64,000 nucleotides of DNA from Impatiens glandulifera (taxonomy: Eukaryota > Streptophyta > Magnoliopsida > Ericales > Balsaminaceae): NCBI RefSeq assembly GCF_907164915.1, contig NC_061863.1, positions 27,633,710-27,697,709 of the forward strand. Direction: 5' to 3'. The position numbers and the translations under genes were made by a program. This document shows, piece after piece, positions 44,300-55,959 of the stretch (position 1 is the first letter of the stretch; the number at the start of each line of letters is the position of its first letter). The notes under the pieces are model-generated. The model had not been told where the DNA came from. It saw nothing but the letters and a program-made list of their open reading frames with translations, and did not search any database.

Positions 44300-47200
44300 C
44301 GCTCAAAATTACTCTATGGTTGAGAAAATTGGCCTTTCTCCCATATAATAAACTTGTTCTGTACGGCTCAACCTCCTTTGCATTTGCATCATGATGGTAA
44401 TGTTTATTTTAAAAATTTTGAAACTCATGATGGGGGTCAACATGTAAATCACATGGTTCCACTTGTTTTCGTGAAAACTTTCAATCTATGGGATCAACTT
44501 AACATCTGTTAGCATGGACATTATCTATGATTTAAAATTCAATACATTTACAAACATGCATTTGTTTTGAATAGAAGAAACATGTTTGAGATTCTCACTT
44601 GGTCTATACATGTATAGATATAATACATTAATAGTAGTCACGTAAAGGGTTGTAGTGAAGAGGTTTTGGTTGTTTTGGTACGAGAAATAATAGGCTTGGT
44701 GATAGTAACCAGGTTTTTTGTTTTAAGGGGAATCATAATAGAGTTTCATTCACCGATAGTGGAGGGAATAAAACTGTCGCCATAAACTAGGGAATATCTA
44801 CTCAATTGGGAATTTACCCCAACCTTCACAATGCATGCGTCATAACGGACGACTCATCGCCAAAGGGTGGGTTAATCACGTGCATTCTAGTTTTTCTTCT
44901 CGCAACATCACTCGGTTTGTAACAAATTGTCATTTCTCATTGACAATCTTTACACATAAGTGTAGAAGTACTGATCCATGTCATGTACTTTTTTGCAAGT
45001 AAGAAGATGGTGATGTACCCTTTACATATAAAGGCTTTAAATAGGATACAACCTATACGTCTTTTAAAGTGTTGTACCTTGTAAGAAAAACCTATTAAGT
45101 TTAAAACGTGATACAAATGTTTCAAAAATTAAATTTATGTTTTTTAGTTAAAGATTATTTCTCTAGAAGAGTTGCTAGAAAGTTGTAACCATCGGAAAAC
45201 CCCTTGCATTGGTTTCCGTGTAAAGCTCGAGATTCAGGAAATTCAACCTCGTTTGTGTGTCAGGATTTTTCAATTAAAATAAAACATTATCTTTAAATGT
45301 TTTCATGGATTCCAAACAGATTTTGAAATTAATTAAACAATAATTAATTTTGGGTTCAATTTTAAATATTCCGTGGATTTACAGTAATCAAATTACAACT
45401 TAATTTTTTTAGAAATTCTTGTGTTTAAATTAATTAAACATGATTAATTTAAAAGAGTAATTATCTTGAAACAGAGTCGCCAATTAATTTTTTTTCAAAT
45501 CAATAAAAGTTGGCATACGTATACAAACGTATTAACTAGTGTTATCTTCTAGTTCGTAGTTTGGTCATACTCGGAAAAGAACTTTCATACTTCTTCCTCC
45601 ATACCTGTTTTAAAAATGTTCTCTACTTATAAAGTTGACTTTTGAAACTCGGTTGTATAACGTTTGAGATTTAACCGATTATTCTTTCGATCATAGTCAT
45701 GCTTATAGGTTTTAGCGTTATTTAAAATATTGAAACAGTAATATTTAAAATACGGGTACTTGTTTTAGATGATAACTAGGGAGAATTATACTTAAAGAAT
45801 ATTAGTCATTTTGAGGATGTTAGGGTTTAGAAATAAACACCAATCAGGCCTTAGTCATAATATTTATAGAAATATCGCAAAAATATTTTGTAATCATTTT
45901 CTAACTTTTTGGGATTTTTAGACAATGGTTTAGTTTCTCAAAATTACAAAAATAATTTTGGGTTTTGAAAAATGAAATCAAACAGACCTTAGGACCGAAG
46001 TCCATTTTTATCAGTCGGGGTTTTGAGACCCTCAGTCTGGGTGCTATGGACTCTCGATAATTGGTTAAGATTACTGGGTCTGGATGCTAAGGACACTCGA
46101 TTCTTGTTAACAAGCCTCGTTACTCAAGAACACCTAAGTTAATTTTTATAATTTGTTTTTTAGCTCGGATTCTTAGATCCGAGGATGTGGGAAACTTCAC
46201 GAAGCTCTCTGAAACATATTGATCATCATCTCAAGGTATTAATCGACATGAATGATGATCATTTTGTTCAAAACAGTTTGTGATAAAAAAAATAATCGTT
46301 TTTTTTATTTTAAAGTTGTTTTGAAGGGAAATGAGCTACCCAATAACATTCATATATCACATATTCTTGATTGGTATCAAAACAAGAACATTGGCTGTTC
46401 TTTTTGACCAAATCAAGAACTTAAATTTTTCATTTATTTTGATTTTTTTTTATTTGATTGAAACATGATCAGGATGGATCAAACAGGATCCAAATAGTTG
46501 CCCACCATCATTACAATCATTTTGATCAAACATGACGACGATGGGATACTTGATGGGCTATGATTCAACATAGTTAACCAAAGAATAGCAAACCCGATTT
46601 TTGTATTTAAAAAATCAAAATTGGGTTTTTGTTCTTAAGATCGATTGATCAATTTTATCTTATCTAGATAGTTTCTAAATGATACTAGGATCATTATTTA
46701 ACCATAAAACACCATAAACAACAAGCATACAAGATTATGCAATTTGATATATAAAAAATTCAAATTGTAAATATGAATTGAAGAGTGATTGGATCCATAC
46801 CAAGGATTGGATAACAATCCTTAGACCTTAGGGAAGCTATTAGGATGCTCAGATCCAAGCATTAAGGCTTTATCCAAATTTTTAAAAAAAATTTAAGCTT
46901 TATTGAAGGATTTCTAAAAATTGAAGTTTGGAAGGTCGAGAGTGTGTCTCTTGTCTTCGGATTGACTTATGGGGGGTTATTAATAGTTGTCCAAGGTCAG
47001 TTGATCCATCCAAGTGGACTGAATCAACCAAAATCCATTAATGGTATTTTGATTGTTCTTCCTCAAGTTGGCCAGAATAGGGATGAGTCATTCCCATTCT
47101 TGTACGTGAAAGGATCACCATCGTAAGATGATCATTTCAGGCTTTATATCATCTGAAATTGTTGACTAACGAAGGTGTTCCAAAAAGAGAAGATCAAAGA

Positions 47201-48341
47201 CGTGTCATTGATCTTATCTCTTTGGCGTCGTGTTGGAGACGAATGTGGCGCTCAAAACAACGTCGTTTTAAGCGCGTTTGAGTGTTTCGTTGACGTTCCA
47301 TGAAGGCGTTGTTGCGTATGGGCGTTCGATCTAGTGTTAAATAAATAATTGTCTAAGATGAAATGGATACAACAATTCATTCTGAATTATTTATTTTTGT
47401 CATTTTTATTTTTATAAAATTATTTTAATATAAAATGGGTACAACATTTATTCTAAATAATTTTATTTTTTTTGTTTTGGTTTTAGTCAATAATTAATTT
47501 GAATAATTACCACAATAATTAATCATAATTAATTATTTTAATTGAGTTTTTCACCGTAGACCATAAAGTTAATTATTCTGATTATGTCTATTTAAAATTA
47601 AATTAAAATTAATATTTTAATATTATAAATTAGAGTGTAGATTTGTAATGCTTATAATTATAAATTATATATGTATATTAATGTAAAACTTAAAAATATA
47701 TTTTTAATTTTTATAGAATGATTTTAACGGTTGAGAAACCATATTTTAATAGAAAATAGACAATAAAAATTGAAAAAAACTAAAATTGTTTAATAAAATA
47801 TTAACCAAATATTAAAAAATAATCAAAATAAATATATATAATATATTTATATTATTTATTTTATCTAATTTTTTCTCATATATCTTATTAAAATTAGGGT
47901 GTCATATTCTGTTGTGATATATTATAAACGTTTATTTTAGTCTAGCACAAAATATGGATATCCTCATTTTTTTTTAGAAGTCTTGGTTCGAAATGGTTCG
48001 AACCGGTTAGACGATAAATTTTGCGACTGCTTTAATGTTAAGTGTGTTACTGACTAACCCTTGTGACCTCATCTTTATATATACGTTTATTTTAAATTAT
48101 TTAAGGAATTGTGCATTATACATTATGAAATATTTATATTATAATGCATATAATTATAAGAATCCTTTAAATCATAACAAAAACATAAAATAAATATTTT
48201 TTTATAAATATAAACTAAACTTTTATGACTTATTTTATAGTGTATAACTACATCATTGCTCTACCTAGTATATAAAAAAATAATAAGTAAAATATAAAAA
48301 TATTTTCTTATGATATTTTAAAAAGATTATCATAATCCCTC

Positions 48342-48346
<5 letters not shown>
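44300..48346. other. Outer part of the right arm, no recognisable gene
   Basis: Mirror of 615-4700. No coding or RNA gene signal. The snap-back insertion of the left arm is absent: around 47245-47265 a short joint (GGCGCTCAAAACAACGTCG) is found instead. Confidence 0.5.

Positions 48347-48386
<40 letters not shown>
48347..48386. repeat. (AT)n microsatellite at outer end of right arm
   Basis: An alternating AT run of about 40 bp, longer than its partner at 584-614. Homology with the left arm stops here. The sequence beyond (ATAGATTGCATTTTATTG) has no left-side counterpart because the left side continues into a Copia LTR. Confidence 0.8.
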
Positions 48387-48389
<3 letters not shown>

Positions 48390-50050
48390 GATTGCATTTT
48401 ATTGAAAAGATAAGACAATCTTTATTAATAGATAAAGATTATGATATATATTATAGATAAGAAAATAAAATCATTGAAAACATATAATCCTTTATTAATG
48501 AGATTATGACAATATTTATTAAAGTTATAAGAAGATATTATATTAATATTTTTTAACTAAATTGATTTCTATTGTTTAAATTGGACTACTACTATATAAA
48601 TCAAACAACTAATTATACATTGCATAATAAATTATAAACATTTTAGTGTAATAGCTATGGAAAATATATCAATTAAATTTTTGATATGTTTCTTACTTAT
48701 TTCTGGTATATATTTCATTTTCTACATGATTTTATTACTGGATTATTTATGTTTATAAAATGTAATAAACTTAAATTGAATTATATTTTATATAATTTTT
48801 TAATAATATCTCTATAGTTAATGTATGATTTATTATATAAATTAATTCAAATACAACAAAAAATAAATGGAATTTTTTGAATACTGTATTTTTTTTGGAA
48901 AAATATACTATATATTTTTTTGTTTATTGACTTAAATCCTATTTTTTAATAACTTTTATTTAACATTAAATTTTGATCAATATTTTTTTTATCTTTTACA
49001 CTTATAATTTGTTTTATTTATAATTGCATCACCGTAATATGAGTTGTTTTTCTAAGTCAATATTTTAATCTCTCAACTATTTCACCATTTAACAAAATTA
49101 AGAATATGAGATCGACATTTTAATTTGTTTACTTTAAAAATTGAATAATTTTTATGAATATTTTTAATTATTTTGATTATTATGTCAAATTAATAATATG
49201 GAATAAATATAAGGTTGTTTATTTTCTCTTGTAACATTATTTTATTTTCAATTATTTTTATTTAAATATTATACGTATTAACATGGTTATACATGGTCAA
49301 CATAATTATACAAATTCAGATGACATCAACGTATTGAAAGGTAGAGTATATATATTAATATAACTAAATTTTTATTATTTAAAAATTGGCTTAGATTTAT
49401 ATTTTTATTTATCTTAAAAATAATAAAATAATGGAATCAATTAAAGCTACATGTACCAAGTATAAATATATATTACGAGGATGAAATATTTATAAGAAAT
49501 TCTTATGGTTGGAATACATATATTGGATTGCTGGTAAAAATAATAAGTTTAGGGAATATATTAATTTTTTTATAAATATAATATAAGCTTCATATCAATT
49601 ATAAAATCAATTATAAGTTATTAATATATAATCATATTAACATAATTAGTTTATATATTTTATATTTATAATATATTGTCTATATCGCAAAACTTAATAT
49701 ATAATTTAAAGGGACGGAACAAGTTATTTTCTAACACTTGCATTCAACCCAGATCATGCAGAGAAATATCTCCATGTTTTTGTTGCACTAAAACTGGTAT
49801 ATCTAAATGTTTTTGTAACAATAGAAAACTGTAAATTTGTTTGTATGAACTCTTCTTAGATGGGAGGTAAGAGAATTTAAAAAAAAAATGAAGCTATAAT
49901 AATAATAATTTATACAAATATGTTTTCAAGTTTTCGCTAATAGATTCAAAATATAAATTTAAAAATAACTAAAGAATGTTTATTAAAACAATATATATTA
50001 TATTTCATATTAATCCCATAATAAGATATTTAAATACGATAAAAATGTAA
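48387..50050. other. AT-rich unique DNA outside the duplication
   Basis: Extremely AT-rich. The only coding hint is a TATA box (48593-48600) followed 57 bp later by an ATG with a signal-peptide-like frame, and a cysteine-rich open segment 1 kb downstream, described separately. Confidence 0.5.
48657..49834 (+). pseudogene. Possible two-exon cysteine-rich secreted peptide gene (tentative)
   Basis: After a TATA box (CTATATAAATC, 48593-48600) the ATG at 48657 reads MENISIKFLICFLLISG, a short basic start plus hydrophobic core, followed by a plausible splice donor G/GTATAT (48709). About 1 kb downstream, 49724-49834 reads NTCIQPRSC, SPCFCCTK and SKCFCNNRKL before a stop, eight cysteines in 29 residues. 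Plant defensin-like genes have this exon plan. However, the nearest acceptors (AAAG/GGACGG, ACAAG/TTATTT) do not restore the frame from the GTATAT donor. It is therefore a pseudogene, has another exon layout, or is coincidence. Confidence 0.25.
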
Positions 50051-50058
50051 ATATGGTC
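50051..50058. other. 8-bp target-site duplication of the hAT element (left)
   Basis: ATATGGTC before the TIR, and ATATGGTG at 51375-51382 after it, 7 of 8 identical. Eight base pairs is the hAT signature. Confidence 0.8.
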
Positions 50059-51374
50059 CTAGGAAGCACGGATACGGGTGCGTGAGTGCGGGTGCGCAGT
50101 GTGGGGATACGCCGATTCAGCAAAATTTAAAAAACAAGGATTCGGGTGCGGGGATACGTCATATAAAATATAATTATATAATTATATAAATTATAAGTAC
50201 ACAAAGTTACAATCTGACTTCCATATTGCCAACAGTCTTAATCATGCATCTTGTAAAAACATTACTTCAAACTCCGGCTCATCTAGTGAAAGGCTAGATA
50301 TTTCAAGTTCTTCGGCACCATCAAGCGGATCAAATCGGTCACCTCCCACAATCTGATACTATGGTCACCCCTTTCTCTTTCCAAGTCGTTTTGATTGGTT
50401 CCAATAATCTTTCAATATGTGCCCTCTCCTTTTCTAATAACGTAGTTCGTAGTGCATTATAACAAGGAGGAACATAGCTCGGAATGTTTCTGTTGGCAGT
50501 AAGTGTATACGACTTGATGTAGTGGGGGTTTCTAGCAAAATGGAAAGGTAACCCCCCTAAATAAAATGCTCTTGCAATTTTTCCATCCACTTGTTCTCTC
50601 ACCTCCTAATTAAAAGCTTTATTTATAGGACTGTTCTTGTCAGCATTTCAGCTCCTCCCCAGGCAGAATCTGATGAAGCATAACTCAATGGTGGGAGTGG
50701 AATCACAACATGCCTTTTTCTTTCATCTGCATCTGCCATCTCCCTTCGAAGTTGCAACAAAATATCAGCAGTGACTCTAGGATAAACTGAAACTCCTTCT
50801 CCCTTGATCTGCAACAGGTGTGCTTTAACCCTTGAATACGAACCCGTAAATTCTAGATTACAGAAGTTGCATTTAATTTTCGTATTTCCACCTCTCTATT
50901 TCATTTTCACTAATTTTGTCACATTTTCCACAGCGGGTCCTTATCTACTGAACTTTATTGGCTTGGAGTGACTGTCGTACTTGAAGCTGAGTTAGAGGAA
51001 GCCATTGATTCCATCTGCTATAATCTCTCTCTCTCTCACACAGAAGAAGAAGAAGAACTAACCTGATAGTGGAAGAATGGTAGTGGAAGACAGGTAGCCG
51101 AGAGAGAAGCACCGTAGAGATTATATTTTTTAATTTGGGGTCTGGGGGCTCATAGTCATATTTAATATTTGGGGGTTTTTTAATTTGGGATTTTTTTAAT
51201 ATTTTAGAACTCATATTTACTGAATATGTCATTCCCGCACCCCCCGCACCCCTCACCTTCGATTCTAGGATACGCCACATGGCGCACCCTGTACGCACTC
51301 CCAGCCGCACCCCCGCACCCCCGAAGCACCCGGTGCATAGTGCGCTTCAGAAACGAAGCACACATGCTTCCTAG
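50059..51374 (-). mobile_element. Internally deleted hAT DNA transposon
   Basis: 1316 bp with short terminal inverted repeats CTAGGAAGCA..TGCTTCCTAG and 8-bp TSDs. The subterminal regions are rich in GGGTGCG/CGCACCC motifs, usual binding-site clusters in plant hAT elements. Inside is a reduced transposase gene on the minus strand (51005-50242). The middle of the transposase is missing, so the copy is non-autonomous. Confidence 0.85.
50242..51005 (-). pseudogene. hAT transposase remnant: BED zinc finger, DUF659 start and C-terminal end
   Basis: The minus-strand ATG at 51005 (MASSNSASSTTVTPSQ) is followed by a stop and frameshifts. A BED-type zinc finger comes next (KIKCNFCNLEFTGSYSRVKA then HLLQIKGEGVSVYP), around 50870-50780. 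Then comes a linker and a DUF659-type segment (KIARAFYLGGLPFHFARNPH, NALRTTLLEKERAHIERLL, KGVTIVSD) at 50602-50345. The reading breaks at SDCGR and joins directly to an acidic C-terminal end (ELEISSLSLDEPEFEVMF, stop at 50242). The catalytic core and most of the dimerisation domain are deleted. Confidence 0.8.
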
Positions 51375-51382
51375 ATATGGTG

Positions 51383-51882
51383 TATTAGATAATATTATAT
51401 ATATTCTTAGCAATGAATCTATGTTTAAATAAGAAAAATGAAATAATTATAAAAATACAATAATGTTATCTAATCTTAATACAAAATACTATATAACACC
51501 TACTAAATTAAATCAAGCCAGATCAAAGATTATTCACTAAAATTTATTTAAGGGAACAAAAGAAAAGATTTAAAAATTAAGATTACTTTTAAAATTGAAA
51601 TAAATTCTTTATTTTATTCGTCCAAATTATTTTAGCACAATAAATTTCATACTTTAAACTATTAAAAGTAGTTTAAAGTAAAGGGTAGTTAAAATTTGAA
51701 ATTAACATACCATCCTAGGCCAAGCTAATTCTAAATGACTCAGAAAATTAAAAAAAAATTGCTATTTATCATCATGTTTATAACGCTACTTATTTTTTCA
51801 TTTCAATAAATTTATATATTTTTATTTTTATGTTTAGACAAACTAAGTTTATTTGTAAGTAAAATAAAACAATTTCAAATTC
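51383..51882. other. AT-rich stretch, nothing recognised
   Basis: Between the hAT TSD and the start of the next Copia LTR. No coding, RNA or repeat signal seen. Confidence 0.5.
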
Positions 51883-52008
51883 TGATAGGATCGGCTTTAT
51901 CAATAGAGACGGGGTCTGGCTAAGGATGAAGGCTTATGAAAAACGGTTTGAAAGAAATCCTGTTAGGGATTTAATTCGCTTTCTATTCTACGCAAACTTG
52001 TGTAAACA

Positions 52009-52025
52009 CTTGAATCGGATTCAAG
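52009..52025 (-). other. CTTGAAT-N3-ATTCAAG hairpin with compensatory change
   Basis: CTTGAATCGGATTCAAG on the + strand: a 7-bp stem in which the C-G pair seen in the other LTR families is replaced by T-A, keeping the pairing. Equivalent to 7509, 15217, 28341 and 41253. Confidence 0.65.
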
Positions 52026-52779
52026 GCGGAATTGTTTACTTGGGTTTGAAGCACAAGATTAAATATGAAAAGATGACATAAATGAAGAACACATCAGTTT
52101 GTTTATGGATGTTCGGAGAAACTCTCCTACGTCACCCCTTCTTCCAACCACCGGAAGGATTCACTATAATATGATTCGAATCAAATACAATTTACACACA
52201 CACTTAGCTCACAATTGAATATAACACTTTCTGTTCAATTACAAGATGAAGAATATCACTCAGCTGAAGGTGTTTTGATTCTAGCTCTCTCTTGATTCAC
52301 ACACAGTACAATCAGAAAGAAGCTTCACAATATTAAAAGGCTTGAATTCTCTGTAGTTTCAGTAAGCAAGATTGGCAAAGAACAAGTGCTTCGTCCGTTG
52401 TCCTTAGGATTTGTTAAATACTGAGCAGGAGCTAACGGTCGAAACATCAAGAATGATACGTGGCACTCTTCCATTGGAAAACCTCCATTGTACACAGCAG
52501 GTTCTGAGCACAAGGATCGTGGCCGTACATCACTAGTAGTGCATCGAATATTCCATCAAGGATGTACCTGCAAAACAAGTAATGTGAGGAAAATTCTCTT
52601 ACGTGGCATTCCTTGATTAGATGCATATAGCTGTTATACTTATCTTCACTAGAAAGTGGAGCAGGAGTAGGGTACAGCTATAGCACGTGGGTAGGTGAAA
52701 TTCTAGATTCAAGCGTACTGCTTAAACTGAGCATTAGACGTATTTTAGTTAGACAGATCTTGAAAATCAGTCTAATGAA

Positions 52780-54350
52780 ATAAGTCATCTCCTTATAATA
52801 TAAAAACGTCTATTAGACCTCTTGGTCTAATATAATTAGACTCGCGTCTAATTACAATAACCATTAGACTACACGTCTAACTCCACTGAGTTAGACTGCA
52901 CGTCTAATTCCGGTTCTACCTCAGACTTGTCTGAAGGAGTTAGACGCACGTCTAACTTTCACTAACTAGACTACATGTCTAATTATCCAATAACCATTAG
53001 ACTGCACATCTAACTTCACTGAGTTAGACTGCACGTCTAATTCCGGTTCTACCTCAGACTTGTCTGAAGGAGTTAGACGCACGTCTAACTTTCACTAATT
53101 AGACTACACGTCTAATTATCCAATAACTATTAGACTGCACGTCTAACTCCACTGAGTTAGACTGCACGTCTAATTCCGGTTCTACCTCAGACTTGTCTGA
53201 AGGAGTTAGACGCACGTCTAACTTTCACTAATTAGACTACACGTCTAATTATCCAATAACCATTAGACTGCACGTCTAACTCTACTGAGTTAGACTGCAC
53301 GTCTAATTCCGGTTCTACCTCAGACTTGTCTGAAGGAGTTAGACGCACGTCTAACTTTCACTAATTAGACTACACGTCTAATTATCCAATAACCATTAGA
53401 CTGCACGTCTAACTCTACTGAGTTAGACTGCACGTCTAATTCCGGTTCTACCTCAGACTTGTCTGAAGGAGTTAGACGCATGTCTAATTTTCACTAATTA
53501 GACTACACGTCTAATTATCCAATAACCATTAGACTGCACGTTTAACTCCACTGAGTTAGACTGCACGTCTAATTCCGGATTACCTCAGACTTGTCTGAAG
53601 GAGTTAGATGCACGTCTAACTTTCACATTCTATTAGACTGTACGTCTAACTCCACTGAGTTAGACTGCACGTCCAATTCCGCATATATTAGACTACCCGT
53701 CTAATTGCAAATATATTAGACTACACGTCTAACTCCGATGAGTTAGACTATACGTCTAATTCAGAATATCAATTAGACTACCCGTCTAATTACAAACATA
53801 TTAGACTTACGTCTAATTCCGTATATTCATTAGACTAACGTCTAATTCTTTACATTCATTAGACTACACGTCTAACTCCGATGAGTTATACTATACGTCT
53901 AATTACGTGCATTCATTAGACTACACGTCTAAATCCGATGAGTTAGACTGTATGTCTAATTCTATGCGTTAGACTTACGTCTAATTCCATGCATTCATTA
54001 GACTACACGTCTAACTCCGATGAGTTAGACTGTACGTCTAATTCTATGCATTAAACTTACGTCTAATTCCGTGTATCTATTAGACCATCCGTCTAATTCT
54101 TTACATTCATTAGACTACATGACTAACTCCGATAAGTTAGACTGTACGTCTAATTCTTTGCATTAGACTTACGTCTAATTCCGTGCATTCATTAGACTAC
54201 ACGTCTAACTCCGCTGAGTTAGACTGTACGTCTAATTCTATACATTAGACATACGTCTAATTCCGTGTATCTATATGACCATCCGTCTATTACACGTCTA
54301 TTAGACTACACGTCTAACTCCAATGAGTTAGACTGTAAGTCTAATTTTAT
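52780..54350. repeat. Tandem array of TTAGAC/GTCTAA dyads in U3
   Basis: Between about 52864 and 53640 a 132-133-bp unit repeats about 5-6 times with high identity. Unit starts near 52997, 53130, 53262, 53395 and 53527. Each unit holds several dyads of the form TTAGACTGCACGTCTAA, and one CAGACTTGTCTG palindrome. From 53640 to 54350 the dyads continue in shorter, degenerate units. Spacing between half-sites is 3-5 bp. It lies in the U3 part of a Copia LTR. Confidence 0.9.
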
Positions 54351-54505
54351 ACAATGAATGCCAAAGTCGGTCTAATGACTCTCATTAGATTCAAGTCTTA
54401 TGACATATTGTTTCAATACACCTGTATCAAAACTCATATGTTATTTCATCATCAAAATCTCAGTTGTTAAATTATTTCAACACTTAGTCAAAATAATTTG
54501 ATCCA

Positions 54506-54522
54506 ACGATTTCCCCCTTTTT
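54506..54522 (-). other. Polypurine tract of the truncated Copia element
   Basis: AAAAAGGGGGAAATCGT on the minus strand, directly before the LTR start TGGATCAAATT. Followed on the + strand by AT-rich DNA before the accessory ORF. Confidence 0.8.
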
Positions 54523-54801
54523 CATTAAGAAATTGCAAACCTGCATACATATATCAAATCATGCATTCATCATATAAATAATCAAAACACTTCTAATGCA
54601 AGTAAATTAATCAAAAATATCCAAGTCAATCACATATGAGTGTTTTCAGAAGAAACACACAAAACATTGTTCAACATAATCAAAATAAATTTACTCAAAA
54701 ACATCATAAGAGTATTCAAAAGAGAGCTTCCAAAACGACATTTAAACCCTATTCTTCTTCTTCTTTTTTAGACTTTACTTCTGGAGAGGATAGACTTCAA
54801 C

Positions 54802-55560
54802 CTAAGAGATCTCTAAGACTGCGGTTAGAGGGGAGTTGAAGTCATCTTTTTTCCTTTTCTTGGATTTAAGCGTCTCCACCCTTTGAATGTAATCTACCAC
54901 TTTCTGGTAGTTCAGGATCTTAGAAGGAAGGGGAAAGCTCTTACCAGGTTCGTTCAGGAGGAAACAAAGAAGAGAGTTGAGAGGACCATCAAATCTGAAA
55001 ATCTTCTTCCAAGCAACAACCATTCTGACAAGATTCCCGAAGAGGAAGCTTTTCCAGTTCACAGGAACACCCTTAGTGATAGCCACCATTATCTAAAAGA
55101 CCTTCGTACAATACTTGTAAGAAGTTTCTTTAGACAAAAGGGATTTCGATATTATATCGCTTAAGAGAGCATATTCAACCTTCAAGAGATTTTTCTTTCC
55201 ATGAATGTCTACTAGAGGGGAATCTGAAAAGACCTTCATCATTGTAATCATTAGATTAGGAGGAGTGGTTGAGAAATCATCAATACCTTCTTTTGGGAGA
55301 TGGAAAAATGCACCAAAAGATTCTTCTGTGATACAAACCATCTGGCCCATTACGGCTCCAGCAATAACATTATCTTGATAGAAGCTAGCGGTTTCGAAGA
55401 ATTCGTTGACTAGCTGTTCGTGATAGGTTTCATGAGGGGTGAGGAATCTTCTCAGCCTAGAAGCTTTTAACGATTAGAACATCCTATGCATTCCCGGAGA
55501 TTGGAGTGTGGATACGAATTGAAAGTCCACTTGAATCGACTTTGGACGGAAGGAAGTCAT
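54802..55560 (-). pseudogene. Decayed accessory ORF, homologue of ORFs A/B/C
   Basis: The ATG at 55560 opens MTSFRPKSIQVDFQF. In one frame the shared domain follows: MGQMVCITEESFGAFFHLP then KEG, GKKNLLKVEYALLSDIISKS, MVAITKGVPVNWKSF, and LLCFLLN. It ends with a basic YIQRVETLKSKKRKKDDF stretch at 54802. Two in-frame stops interrupt it (after HRMF near 55474 and after KVF near 55093). The length (about 250 codons) matches ORFs A and B. It lies between RNase H and the PPT, the same place as in the 14.2-kb element. Confidence 0.75.
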
Positions 55561-55644
55561 TTTGAAGAACAAGGGTTTAAACGATTTGAATTCTAGAGAT
55601 AGAAAAAAGTTTCGAGGAACTCTAATCTTTGGAATGAATAACCC

Positions 55645-55652
55645 TATAAATA
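55645..55652 (-). promoter_or_regulatory. TATA-like box of the decayed accessory ORF
   Basis: TATTTATAGGG on the minus strand, 85 bp before the ATG at 55560. A near copy of the same stretch (CCTATAAATATTAAGG on the + strand) lies about 50 bp further upstream, near 55694. Confidence 0.5.
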
Positions 55653-55959
55653 TCAAGGTTTAATCAAGAGCTTCTCTAATGATTTATCAAGAACCTATAA
55701 ATATTAAGGTTTAATCAAGGTTTCAACTTTGGACTAACAGTTCCCAATAAACACGGCATTTAATGTTAGCATGAAATAGAACGTTAAATACTAAGTGTAA
55801 AAGCAAAAGTTGTCAGAAATATTAGTCATTCCTTGCATATTGAGAGACACATGTTTTCAATTCTTTTGAGGAATGACTGATTTATTTTTCGGCGAGAAAA
55901 TGAACTTGATCAGAAATCATTAAAAGACAGCTGTCCAAATATCCATAAGATGAAGAGTC

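Larger units (their letters stand above)
20407..48386 (-). repeat. Right arm of the giant inverted duplication
   Basis: This is the reverse complement of the left arm, interrupted by the 14.2-kb Copia element (28197-42435). Without it the arm is about 13.7 kb. It lacks the solo LTR found in the left arm and about 0.36 kb (equivalent to left 8778-9142) plus about 0.28 kb (left 11902-12186). The outer end falls in an AT microsatellite at 48347-48386. The inner end is near 20407, where sequence matching the left contig end (..CAATTCAC) gives way to the spacer. Confidence 0.95.
51883..54505 (-). repeat. 3' LTR (about 2.6 kb) of the truncated Copia element
   Basis: On the + strand it starts TGATAGGATCGGC and ends AATTTGATCCA before the PPT. 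It contains the CTTGAAT hairpin (52009-52025), the TGACGTAGGAG block (52100-52170), AACGG at 52434 next to a weak TATA-like TATTTAA (52414-52420), and a long dyad-rich tandem array (52780-54350) that makes it about twice the size of the other LTRs here. Confidence 0.85.

Noticed and set aside
584..48386. A single huge foldback/MULE-type transposon
   Set aside because: No TSD or transposase at the outer ends, and the arms consist of other elements cut at arbitrary places; segmental inversion or misjoin is simpler.
52780..54350. CRISPR-like regular repeats
   Set aside because: Units vary, there are no unique equal-length spacers, the genome is plant nuclear and the array lies in a Copia LTR.
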